Assembly (NCBI GenBank): GCA_041905405.1
Contig: JAYRLC010000019.1
Coordinates: 1 to 64,000 of the forward strand
Length of the DNA: 64,000 nt
Source: RAM1 sp041905405
GTDB lineage: Bacteria > Pseudomonadota > Gammaproteobacteria > Burkholderiales > Burkholderiaceae_C
Direction of reading: 5' to 3'
Every line of letters begins with the position of its first letter. Position 1 is the stretch's first letter. Shown piece after piece: positions 36,570 to 43,269 of the stretch. Below the pieces are notes generated by a model. The model did no database searches, had not been told where the DNA came from, and saw only the letters and a program-made list of their open reading frames with translations. The position numbers were made by a program, and so were the translations under genes.

Positions 36570-36779
36570 CTACTTCCAGTTGAGGTTCAGCTTGCGGTGG
36601 GACGCCGCACAATCTCGAAGGTACAAATTGATAAGGCTTTGATACGGAATGCCAACGTCTTCAGAAATGGCCTTGAAGTACGTGATGGACTCTTCATCAA
36701 GCCGGATGGTGATTTGCTTCTTGAGCTGGGCTGCATAGGGATTCTTTCTTGCAGCGGAGAAGTCGTACTCTTTGCGCAT
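36570..36779 (-). CDS. BrnA-type antitoxin
   Basis: A 69-residue antitoxin of the BrnA/CopG ribbon-helix-helix type. KKQITIRLDEESITYFKAIS is the ribbon and first helix, and GIPYQSLINLYLRD the second. It lies 9 bases after the BrnT-type toxin gene, in the toxin-first order usual for this family. Possibly the tail of an integron cassette. Confidence 0.85.
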   Translation of the reverse strand: MRKEYDFSAARKNPYAAQLKKQITIRLDEESITYFKAISEDVGIPYQSLINLYLRDCAASHRKLNLNWK

Positions 36780-36788
36780 GTGATACCT

Positions 36789-37070
36789 CTACGGATAAGA
36801 CCTGGATTCCCGGGTCGTTGCCTTTCGGGCAGAAATGAAACGAATGACATTGCCCTCGTCCCGATAGCAATGACAAACGACAAGCAGCCGCAGCAAACTG
36901 CTCAAACCCAGAAGAACAAAGCGATCTTCGTCTTCTGAGTGGTCTGGGTCGTCTATCAGCCTGGCCCGTTCATCGACAAAGACTGACTTGGCTTCTTCGA
37001 AGCTCACGCCATGCTTCTTTGCATTGGCTGCGGCCTTTCGTTCATCCCACTCGAAGCGAAGCGTGCTCAT
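36789..37070 (-). CDS. BrnT-type toxin
   Basis: A 93-residue toxin of the BrnT family, a RelE-like ribonuclease. The family opening FEWDERKAAANAKKHGVSF and the end RDEGNVIRFISARKATTRE are diagnostic. A 15-bp palindrome sits just upstream of its ATG at 37070. It follows the second attC-like element of the cassette array and is therefore probably a cassette gene with its own promoter. Confidence 0.9.
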   Translation of the reverse strand: MSTLRFEWDERKAAANAKKHGVSFEEAKSVFVDERARLIDDPDHSEDEDRFVLLGLSSLLRLLVVCHCYRDEGNVIRFISARKATTRESRSYP

Positions 37071-37081
37071 GCCAAGATTTT

Positions 37082-37096
37082 AACTACATTGTAGTT
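37082..37096. promoter_or_regulatory. Palindrome upstream of brnTA
   Basis: AACTACA and TGTAGTT around a single T form a perfect 15-bp palindrome in an AT-rich patch, 11 bases upstream of the brnT ATG. Likely the BrnA autoregulatory site. The AACTAC half-site also occurs in the mazEF operator. Confidence 0.6.
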
Positions 37097-37132
37097 TTCC
37101 GGCAATCGGAGGCGGTTCTGTTCGCTCTAGAA

Positions 37133-37225
37133 GCCTAACGCTCGCGTCAACTGCTCCGCCGCCACCGACCCGGCCACGAAGCGCCCACTTCGCGTCGGCG
37201 GGTCGGGTTGAATACGGGGTCAGGC
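37133..37225 (-). other. attC-like recombination site 2 (serine hydrolase cassette)
   Basis: Read on the minus strand it runs from GCCTGAC (a one-base variant of the R'' core) to a perfect R' GTTAGGC. Inner L-type boxes TTCAAC and GTTGA pair, and long imperfect arms (CCGACCC with GGGTCGG, then CGAAG with CTTCG) fold a cruciform as attC sites do. It follows the serine hydrolase stop by about 40 bases. Confidence 0.6.
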
Positions 37226-37267
37226 GGCACGACGACGCAGGTATCCAGAGGGGCGCGCACTTGCACG

Positions 37268-38509
37268 TCAGTTACCGAGCGACCTCAGGACACCGTCGAA
37301 GAACTTGTCATGGACGGCTGCGATGGCGAAGCTGCCCATGCGGTAAACGCCGGTGTGGACAACGACGGTGCGCGTTGCCGGGTGGACCGACACCGACTGC
37401 CCGCTGTTGCCGCGCAGGGAAAAGCGGTCTTCCTGCGTCGACACCCAGGTCTGGTAGCCGTAACCGGGATACGGTGCCTGCGAGCTGACAGACGCCTTCA
37501 CCCACTCTGCGGGGATGACCTGCCGCCCGTCGCGCGCGCCACCATCGGCGAGCAGCAGCCCCAGGCGTGCCCAGTCGCGCAGCGTCGCGCTGAGGCAGCA
37601 ATAGCCGAGCTCGTTCCCGGCCGGATCGATGTTCCAGGCGGCGTCGGACTCGGCACCCATCGGCTGCCAGAGCTTGCGCGTCGTGTAGTCGGACACGCTC
37701 TCGCCCGTCGCGCCGCGCAGCACCAGCGCGAGGACGAAGGTCTCGGACGAGGCATAGGACCAGCGCTGCCCTGGCGGCGCGACGCGCTCGCGGTACGGCA
37801 GCACGGCCGCCGCACCGCCCGGACCGGCCTGGTACAGGATCGCCGTGGCGAGCTTCGTCACGTCGTCATAGCCGTTGTAAGCCTCCCAGAACTTCACGCC
37901 CGAGGTCATCGTGAGCAGGTGGCGGATCGGCGTCTCGCCGTACGGATGCCCTTTCAGCTCGGGCACGTATTTCTCGGCAGGGTCGTCGATCGAGGCGATC
38001 TTCTTCTCGTCCAGCGCGATCCCCACCAGCATGCCGATCACGGTCTTGGCCATCGACATGGAGGCAAAGCGGTGTCCGGCGTTGCGCTGGTACTGGTAGC
38101 GCTCGGCCAGGATCGTGTCGCCGCGCATGACGAGCAGCCCGGTGTTGCGGTTTTCGGCAAGGAACTTGTCTGTGCCAAGGGCGGGCTCCTGAGCGGCCCT
38201 GCCCAGCGGGCGTGGACTGTCGGACTTCTTCACCACGCGCGACGGATAGACGTCGGCGTAGTGGCTGAACAGGCCCACGCGGCACCACTCGGGCGAGTAG
38301 ATACCCTTCGCGTCGGGGCACACGGGATAGCCCCTGGACTTGCCCAGAGCTTCTTCGTCAGGCGCCGCGAGCGCCACCGAGGAGAGAAACGCCAGCAGCA
38401 AGGCCATGACTGCACGCCCAAGCTTTTGGTGGACGCTGTCGCGGGTGATGTGTTGAATCAATGGCATCTGATGCGATTCGAGTCGCTCAAACCAGAAAAG
38501 CGTTTTCAT
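37268..38509 (-). CDS. Serine hydrolase (beta-lactamase class C / esterase type), cassette gene
   Basis: A 413-residue exported serine hydrolase. The Ser-x-x-Lys motif is SMAK in RFASMSMAKTVIGM, and the Tyr motif is YAS in RWSYASSETF. It is closer to 6-aminohexanoate-oligomer hydrolases and esterases of the beta-lactamase fold than to true beta-lactamases (inference). A hydrophobic segment (about 35-48, MALLLAFLSSVALAA) serves as signal. The ATG at 38509 has GGAGG 6 bases upstream and lies within the cassette boundaries; an earlier in-frame start would cross the attC core. Confidence 0.85.
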   Translation of the reverse strand: MKTLFWFERLESHQMPLIQHITRDSVHQKLGRAVMALLLAFLSSVALAAPDEEALGKSRGYPVCPDAKGIYSPEWCRVGLFSHYADVYPSRVVKKSDSPRPLGRAAQEPALGTDKFLAENRNTGLLVMRGDTILAERYQYQRNAGHRFASMSMAKTVIGMLVGIALDEKKIASIDDPAEKYVPELKGHPYGETPIRHLLTMTSGVKFWEAYNGYDDVTKLATAILYQAGPGGAAAVLPYRERVAPPGQRWSYASSETFVLALVLRGATGESVSDYTTRKLWQPMGAESDAAWNIDPAGNELGYCCLSATLRDWARLGLLLADGGARDGRQVIPAEWVKASVSSQAPYPGYGYQTWVSTQEDRFSLRGNSGQSVSVHPATRTVVVHTGVYRMGSFAIAAVHDKFFDGVLRSLGN

Positions 38510-38559
38510 GGAGTGCCTCCTGTTTACCTTGCGATGGAGTTGGCGCCACGGTGAGCGAC

Positions 38560-38566
38560 GCCTAAC
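38560..38566 (-). other. attC site 1, R' half (split by the IS)
   Basis: GCCTAAC on the plus strand (GTTAGGC on the minus strand), the R' core of an attC. The remainder of the site is at 40195-40248; the 1.6-kb insertion sequence lies between. Joining the halves with one copy of AAC rebuilds a complete attC of about 58 bp. Confidence 0.7.
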
Positions 38567-40194
38567 GAGGCTGTGCAATAAGCCCGAAACCAGCCACGCG
38601 CAGCGCGCCCGATCGTGATTTCCGTGTCCTCATGTGAATTCCTCCGCTTGGTGTTGTTGCTTGTGACTTTCGCGGCATTCTGACACCTCGGCTCGATCTG
38701 GCAAGGCCCTGCGCCCCGGAATTGCCCGAGCGGCCCGCACCGGCCCTTCAACCTCTTCGCGTGAACCCGACCAACCGCCCGATCTTCTCGATGTTGTGCA
38801 CCAGGCAGTACAGCCGCCACTGCGTGCCCACCTTCTCTTTGCCGCGCAGTGTGAAGCGGTCCAGCCGCTTGGTGTGTCGTATGTTCGCAAACACCGCTTC
38901 CACCGTGGCAATGCGCTGGCTGTACAGCTGGCGGCCTCTGGCCGAGTCGATAGCCCGTTTCATCAGTTCGGTGGCGGTGTGGCCGCTGGCGGGGCCGCGC
39001 TCGAAGATCGCCACTTGCCGGATGGGGGTGCGCTCCGGGCGGCGCAAGCACTGCTCGCGCAGCGTGCAATTGCCGCAGCCGCCTTGCGTTCCCTTGTACT
39101 TGTGCGCCACACGTCCGTTGATGCGGCAGTTGTTCTTCTCATCCACGATGAAGTCCGCCGGCCGGAACAGACGTATCACTTTCTGTGGCCCCTTGGTTTT
39201 GTAGTGAAGCGGGTCGGGTTTGTCGCGATGGTGCTGCTGGCCGGTAAGCCGCTCATCGCGCTTTCTCATCTGGCCATCGGCCACCAGTGCGCAAATGCCC
39301 GCCTCATGCAGCGCACGCATGTTCTCGTGGCTGTGATAGCCCGCGTCGGCCGTCATCAAGGTGTCCTGCCTGGCCTGCGCCCGCGCCGCGTACCCCTGGA
39401 TCACGCCTTTGCTGGTGGCCATCTTGGCGCTGTCGTTGTCTGTGACGTTGGATTTGAGTTCCTGGCCTTTGCCGTTGCGCCGGGGCTGCTCGCGCGCGAC
39501 GAATTCGCGCATCGCCTGTGCCTCGTGGTGCAGTTCGTCAATGCGCCGCTGGCGACTGTGTTGCCCGTCAGGTGCATCGCCTTCGCCGTCGCGGCTTTGG
39601 TGAAGCTCCAGCATTTTGCGCGCGGCTTTGTCCAGCCGCTGGGCCCGGTGACGTAGTTCGGCGTGGGTGCCACTGCGCTCCTTGCTGGCGTTGCTGGGGA
39701 GCTTGACGCCATCGATGGCGAACATCTGCCGTCCGATCAGGCCCGCGCGGTCGCAGACCAGCAGGACCTGGGTGAACAGCGGCTGGATTTGCCCGGCCAG
39801 TTCACGCACGAATTTGGCGATGTGGGTGTAGCTGGGCTGGCTGTCTGCGCTCAAGGCCATGAACAGCACGTTCTGGCGGCAGGCCGCTTCAATCCTGCGA
39901 CTGGTGTTCAAGCCCCGGCTGTACGCCAGCAGCACGATTTTGAGCATGACGCGCGGGTCGTACGCGCTGGCGCCTGTTTCGTCGTTGCGATATTTGGCAT
40001 CCAGCGCCGACAGGTCCAGTTCATGGTCTATCAGGTGGTCCAGCGCGAACTCAAATGTTCCGGGCTGGATCTGCTCGGCAAGCACCACCGGCAGCAGCAT
40101 CGCGTCTCTGTGTACGGGTTTGTAGCGGGGCATGCCACTGGGCATGCAAGCTCAGTGCCTATTTCGAATCGGGCGGGAGTTTTTGCACAGGCTC
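38567..40194 (-). mobile_element. IS1182-family insertion sequence inside an attC site
   Basis: About 1628 bp with related terminal inverted repeats: GAGGCTGTGCAATAA at the left and, inverted at the right, GAGCCTGTGCAAAAA. AAC occurs immediately outside both ends, consistent with a 3-bp target duplication or with chance. It carries one intact transposase gene. Non-coding flanks are about 180 bp left and 60 bp right, without further genes. Confidence 0.8.
38748..40133 (-). CDS. IS1182-family transposase
   Basis: A 461-residue DDE transposase. The N-terminal DUF772-like block has MLKIVLLAYSRGLNTSRRIE and QPSYTHIAKFVREL; catalytic acids are plausible in FAIDGVKLPSNAS, LMTADAGYHSHEN and RIATVEAVFANIRHTKRLD. 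A zinc-type Cys cluster (CGNCTLREQCLR) lies in the C-terminal half. I set the start at the second Met (MPRYKPVH), as in relatives; four more codons are open upstream. Frame intact, so it may be active. Confidence 0.88.
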   Translation of the reverse strand: MPRYKPVHRDAMLLPVVLAEQIQPGTFEFALDHLIDHELDLSALDAKYRNDETGASAYDPRVMLKIVLLAYSRGLNTSRRIEAACRQNVLFMALSADSQPSYTHIAKFVRELAGQIQPLFTQVLLVCDRAGLIGRQMFAIDGVKLPSNASKERSGTHAELRHRAQRLDKAARKMLELHQSRDGEGDAPDGQHSRQRRIDELHHEAQAMREFVAREQPRRNGKGQELKSNVTDNDSAKMATSKGVIQGYAARAQARQDTLMTADAGYHSHENMRALHEAGICALVADGQMRKRDERLTGQQHHRDKPDPLHYKTKGPQKVIRLFRPADFIVDEKNNCRINGRVAHKYKGTQGGCGNCTLREQCLRRPERTPIRQVAIFERGPASGHTATELMKRAIDSARGRQLYSQRIATVEAVFANIRHTKRLDRFTLRGKEKVGTQWRLYCLVHNIEKIGRLVGFTRRG

Positions 40195-40248
40195 AACGTT
40201 GGAGTTCAGCGGCTGCCGAAGGAAGTCCGCTGCAATGACGGGTTAGGC
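40195..40248 (-). other. attC site 1, R''/L half (split by the IS)
   Basis: On the minus strand GCCTAAC (R'') is followed by TTGCAGCGG and then CCGCTGAA, which pair except for one extrahelical G, as in attC L'' and L' boxes. The R' box is on the far side of the insertion sequence. The stop codon TAA of the upstream cassette gene lies inside R''. Confidence 0.75.
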
Positions 40249-40731
40249 TTCACTTGGCCTGAGCACAATTTGCCGCATGATCGGCTTGTTGGTGTGTGAG
40301 TGATAGACGGCACACATTAGGCAGCCAGACATTGCCATTTGCGAGAGATCCGCATCTTGCACACCCATTCCAACCCACTGCACGCCAGGTGCGAGGACAA
40401 AAGGTAGTGGCTGCGCTTCGGAAGGGCTTGGAACAATTGCCGCGAATGTGTTGCTGTTCCGATTGACTCTGGCCACGAAGTCATCTCGATACAGCAAGTA
40501 GCCCATATTTGTAATCGTCGTGGGGCGATCGCCACGATTGGTGACGCGCACAACGACGAACTCGCGTTCATCTGGTGCTCCTGTACCGTAGAGCTTCATT
40601 CCAGATTGGACCTCGACTTTGAGGTTGGGACCTTGCATCTTCCACTTCACTACGTCCCAGATGGCAACTGCTGTTGCGACTACGGCAGCGTATACGGCAG
40701 TGGCAACCGTGTAGAACTCTACGTTTGTCAT
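40243..40731 (-). CDS. Hypothetical membrane-anchored cassette protein
   Basis: A 162-residue protein with one N-terminal membrane helix (about 7-30, TVATAVYAAVVATAVAIWDVV) and a soluble domain likely to be a beta sandwich (VVVRVTNRGDRPTTITNMGY, FVLAPGVQWVGMGV). No known family. It lacks a clear ribosome binding site, typical of integron cassette genes, and its stop TAA lies within the attC core box. Codon use is visibly less G+C-rich than its neighbours. Confidence 0.7.
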   Translation of the reverse strand: MTNVEFYTVATAVYAAVVATAVAIWDVVKWKMQGPNLKVEVQSGMKLYGTGAPDEREFVVVRVTNRGDRPTTITNMGYLLYRDDFVARVNRNSNTFAAIVPSPSEAQPLPFVLAPGVQWVGMGVQDADLSQMAMSGCLMCAVYHSHTNKPIMRQIVLRPSEA

Positions 40732-40792
40732 TTCGCGTGATTCGAAGTTGCCAAGTTACAGCGTGAGGGATGCGCGGAGCCTTATCTGTGAA

Positions 40793-40853
40793 GCCTAACT
40801 TTGATATATCCCGCAAAACTGCGGGATAACATGGCGACGTGCGGAATAACGTG
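40793..40853 (-). other. attI-like integron attachment site
   Basis: On the minus strand it ends CAAAGTTAGGC, as attI1 of class 1 integrons does. Two near-identical direct repeats, GTTATTCCGCA and GTTATCCCGCA, lie 20 bp apart, like the DR2 and DR1 integrase sites of attI1, and the spacing to the core matches within a base as I recall attI1. A perfect 8-bp hairpin (ATCCCGCA/TGCGGGAT) sits beside the core. Cassettes run leftward from it. Confidence 0.65.
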
Positions 40854-40950
40854 GCCCGCAAAAATCCGTAAAGTCTTTGCGCATCAACAACTTGCAGCAA
40901 TCCACTACGCCCTTGTACAGGTATAACAGTTTCAGAAAAACCGTCGCCAT
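40795..40950 (-). CDS. Short leader ORF across the attI-like site
   Basis: A 51-codon frame starting MATVFLKLLYLYKG with a strong AAAGGAG 4 bases before the ATG and ending in a TAG within the GTTAGGC core. attI1 carries a comparable small ORF that boosts translation of the first, ribosome-site-less cassette; a similar role is inferred. The peptide itself matches nothing I know and may not matter. Confidence 0.4.
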   Translation of the reverse strand: MATVFLKLLYLYKGVVDCCKLLMRKDFTDFCGPRYSARRHVIPQFCGIYQS

Positions 40951-41119
40951 TCCGCTCCTTTGAGTCCGCCCCTTCGCGCCACTATAGCAACCCACCTCAC
41001 ACGGTCGATAGCCCGCCTCGCTAACCTAGCACCAGCATTGCCGGAGGCAGCCGGTGGCGCGCCACCCCGCAGCCCGCAAGGCTGTGGGTGGGGCCGGCCC
41101 AACAGCGTAAAACGCCAGG
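40951..41119. other. Non-coding stretch where an integrase gene would be expected
   Basis: Between the leader ORF and lysR I see no coding sequence. In integrons intI would start here on the plus strand, divergent from the cassettes, but no integrase-like frame or remnant is visible. An imperfect hairpin at about 41062-41091 (CCACCC with GGGTGG, inner CAGCC with GGCTG) may end lysR transcription, though it has no T-run. Confidence 0.5.
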
Positions 41120-42073
41120 CTACCCCCGCAACACCCCACTATGCCGCGCCGCATGCTTGAGCCATGAAGCGTCCCGCGCCAGTGCCAACGCCGCCTCTAC
41201 CGTGTGCGAATGCCGCGCAGACCGCACCAGCATGAACCCCACCGGCGTCTGCAGCTCGGGCGCCACCAGCGCCAGTGCCTGCAGTTCGCGCCAGGCCATC
41301 ACCGCCCCCAGCACCGCGCCGGGCACCACGCTGCATACCTGGCCTTCCAGCACGGCCAGGGCCAGCGTGAGGATGGAGTTGGTCTCCATGGCGGGCACGA
41401 CCGTCAGGCCCGCTTCGGCAAAGGCGCCGTCCACGATCGTGCGGTTGTGCATCTCGGGCGTCAGCAGGCACAGCGGCTCCTTCGCCGCGTCGGCCCAGGT
41501 AATGGTCCCGCCCAATGACAGTGCCGTTGCGGCCGCAGTCGTGGGTTTGGCCGCACGCCGCACCAGCCAGTAGCGTTCGTCATACTGCGGCACGGCATCC
41601 AGCCGGGCGCCGCGCGGTCCCATGCGGTCGGTGTAGCCCAGCCCCAGGTCCAGCGTCAGATCGTCCAGCCCGGCCTCGATCTCGGGCGAGCTCATGGAGC
41701 GCACCGTGGGCGCAATGCCCGGGTGCAGCGCCTGCAACTGCGCCGCAAAGCGCGCCGCCACCGGCACGGCCGCCGGCACCACGCCGATCACCAGCCGCCC
41801 CTGCGGCCGCCCGGCCACGCTGGCCAGGTCCTGGCGCAGCAACTCGCGCTCGTGCAGCATCAGCCGGGCCGATTGCAGCACGCGGTCGCCTTCGGGCGTA
41901 AAGCCGGCAAAGGTGCGCCCACGCTTGACGATGACGGCGCCAAACTCTTCCTCCAGCGCGCGCAGCGCATTGGACAGGGCCGGCTGCGTGATGTGACAGG
42001 CCTGCGCCGCGCGTCCGAAATGGCGGTGTTCCTGCAGGGCGACCAGGTAGCGCAGCGACGCCAGCAGGTTCAT
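41120..42073 (-). CDS. LysR-family transcriptional regulator
   Basis: A 317-residue LTTR. The N-terminal HTH (about 3-62) has SLRYLVALQEHRHFGRAAQACHITQ split across its helices and PALSNALRALEEEFG; the effector domain (about 90-300) has RLVIGVVPAAVPVAARF. No divergent target gene is present: the apbC gene lies upstream on the same strand, so its regulon is not apparent. Confidence 0.88.
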   Translation of the reverse strand: MNLLASLRYLVALQEHRHFGRAAQACHITQPALSNALRALEEEFGAVIVKRGRTFAGFTPEGDRVLQSARLMLHERELLRQDLASVAGRPQGRLVIGVVPAAVPVAARFAAQLQALHPGIAPTVRSMSSPEIEAGLDDLTLDLGLGYTDRMGPRGARLDAVPQYDERYWLVRRAAKPTTAAATALSLGGTITWADAAKEPLCLLTPEMHNRTIVDGAFAEAGLTVVPAMETNSILTLALAVLEGQVCSVVPGAVLGAVMAWRELQALALVAPELQTPVGFMLVRSARHSHTVEAALALARDASWLKHAARHSGVLRG

Positions 42074-42091
42074 GGGCCGCCCTTTACACGC

Positions 42092-43180
42092 TCAGGTGTT
42101 CTTGCTGATCGTGATGGTCGGGAACTTCGCGCTGAAGTCCTTGGCTTTGGCCGCGACTTTCACGGCGACCTTGCGGGCGATCTCGCCGTACAGGCGGGCC
42201 GCGTCGCTGCCGGGCGCCGCCGCCACGGTGGGCGTGCCGCTGTCGGCCTGCTGGCGGATGCTCATGGACAGCGGCAGCGCGCCCAGGTAGTCCATGTTGT
42301 AGTCGGCGGCCATCTTCTGCCCGCCGTCCACGCCAAAGATGTGTTCCACGTGGCCGCAGTTGCTGCACACGTGCACGGCCATGTTTTCCACGATGCCCAG
42401 GATGGGCACGCCCACCTTTTCGAACATCTTGATGCCCTTTCTGGCGTCGATCAGCGCGATGTCCTGCGGCGTGGTGACGATCACCGCGCCGGTCAGCGGC
42501 ACCTTCTGGCTCAGCGTGAGCTGGATGTCGCCGGTGCCCGGCGGCATGTCCACGATCAGGTAGTCCAGGTCCTTCCAGTTGGTCTGCGTGATGAGCTGCT
42601 CCAGCGCCTGGCTGGCCATGGGGCCGCGCCAGACCATGGCCTGGTCGTCGCTGACCAGGAAGCCGATGGAGTTGACCTGGATGCCGTGGTTGCGCTTGGG
42701 CTCCATGGTCTTGCCGTCCAGCGTCTCGGGCTTACCGCTGGTGCCGGTCATGGTGGGCTGGCTGGGGCCGTAGATGTCGGCGTCCAGCAGGCCCACGGTG
42801 GCGCCTTCGGCCGCCAGCGCCAGCGCCAGGTTGACGGCCGTGGTGCTTTTGCCCACGCCGCCCTTGCCCGACGCGACGGCAATGATGTTTTTGACCCCCG
42901 GCATCAGGTTCACGCCGCGCTGCGCGGCATGGGCGATGACCTTGCTGGTGATGTTGGCCGACACGTTGGTCACGCCGTCCACCGTGCGGGCCGCGGCCAC
43001 CAGGGCCGAGCGCAGCGCGGGGATCTGGCTCTTGGCCGGGTAACCCAGCTCGACGTCGAAGGCGACCTCGCCGCCCGTGACCTGCAGGTTCTTGAGCGCC
43101 TTGGTGGACACGAAGTCCTTGCCCGTGTTGGGGTCGATGACGGTTTGCAGGGCTTGCAGGAGCTGGTCTGGGGTGGGCAT
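42092..43180 (-). CDS. apbC: Iron-sulfur cluster carrier protein ApbC/Mrp
   Basis: A 362-residue Mrp/NBP35 P-loop ATPase that delivers Fe-S clusters. The N-terminal DUF59/MIP18-like domain (about 1-85) is followed by the deviant Walker A GKGGVGKST, MPPGTGDIQLTLSQ, and the cluster-binding CxxC in HVCSNCGHVEHIFG. Divergent from metG, a common arrangement in proteobacteria. Confidence 0.93.
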   Translation of the reverse strand: MPTPDQLLQALQTVIDPNTGKDFVSTKALKNLQVTGGEVAFDVELGYPAKSQIPALRSALVAAARTVDGVTNVSANITSKVIAHAAQRGVNLMPGVKNIIAVASGKGGVGKSTTAVNLALALAAEGATVGLLDADIYGPSQPTMTGTSGKPETLDGKTMEPKRNHGIQVNSIGFLVSDDQAMVWRGPMASQALEQLITQTNWKDLDYLIVDMPPGTGDIQLTLSQKVPLTGAVIVTTPQDIALIDARKGIKMFEKVGVPILGIVENMAVHVCSNCGHVEHIFGVDGGQKMAADYNMDYLGALPLSMSIRQQADSGTPTVAAAPGSDAARLYGEIARKVAVKVAAKAKDFSAKFPTITISKNT

Positions 43181-43269
43181 GGTGTTATTCAGGACACTTC
43201 GGCACAGGGGCGGCCAGTTTAGCGATAACTCCTAAAATGAGGGGTTTCCCCAAGCCAAGCCCCAGCCCC

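Noticed and set aside
36520..36571. Possible third attC to the left of brnA
   Set aside because: A hairpin GTAGCC/GGCTAC exists, but neither an RYYYAAC nor a GTTRRRY core box is present in the right place.
40951..41119. Possible integron integrase remnant
   Set aside because: No frame here gives tyrosine-recombinase motifs; the sequence is non-coding with one imperfect hairpin.
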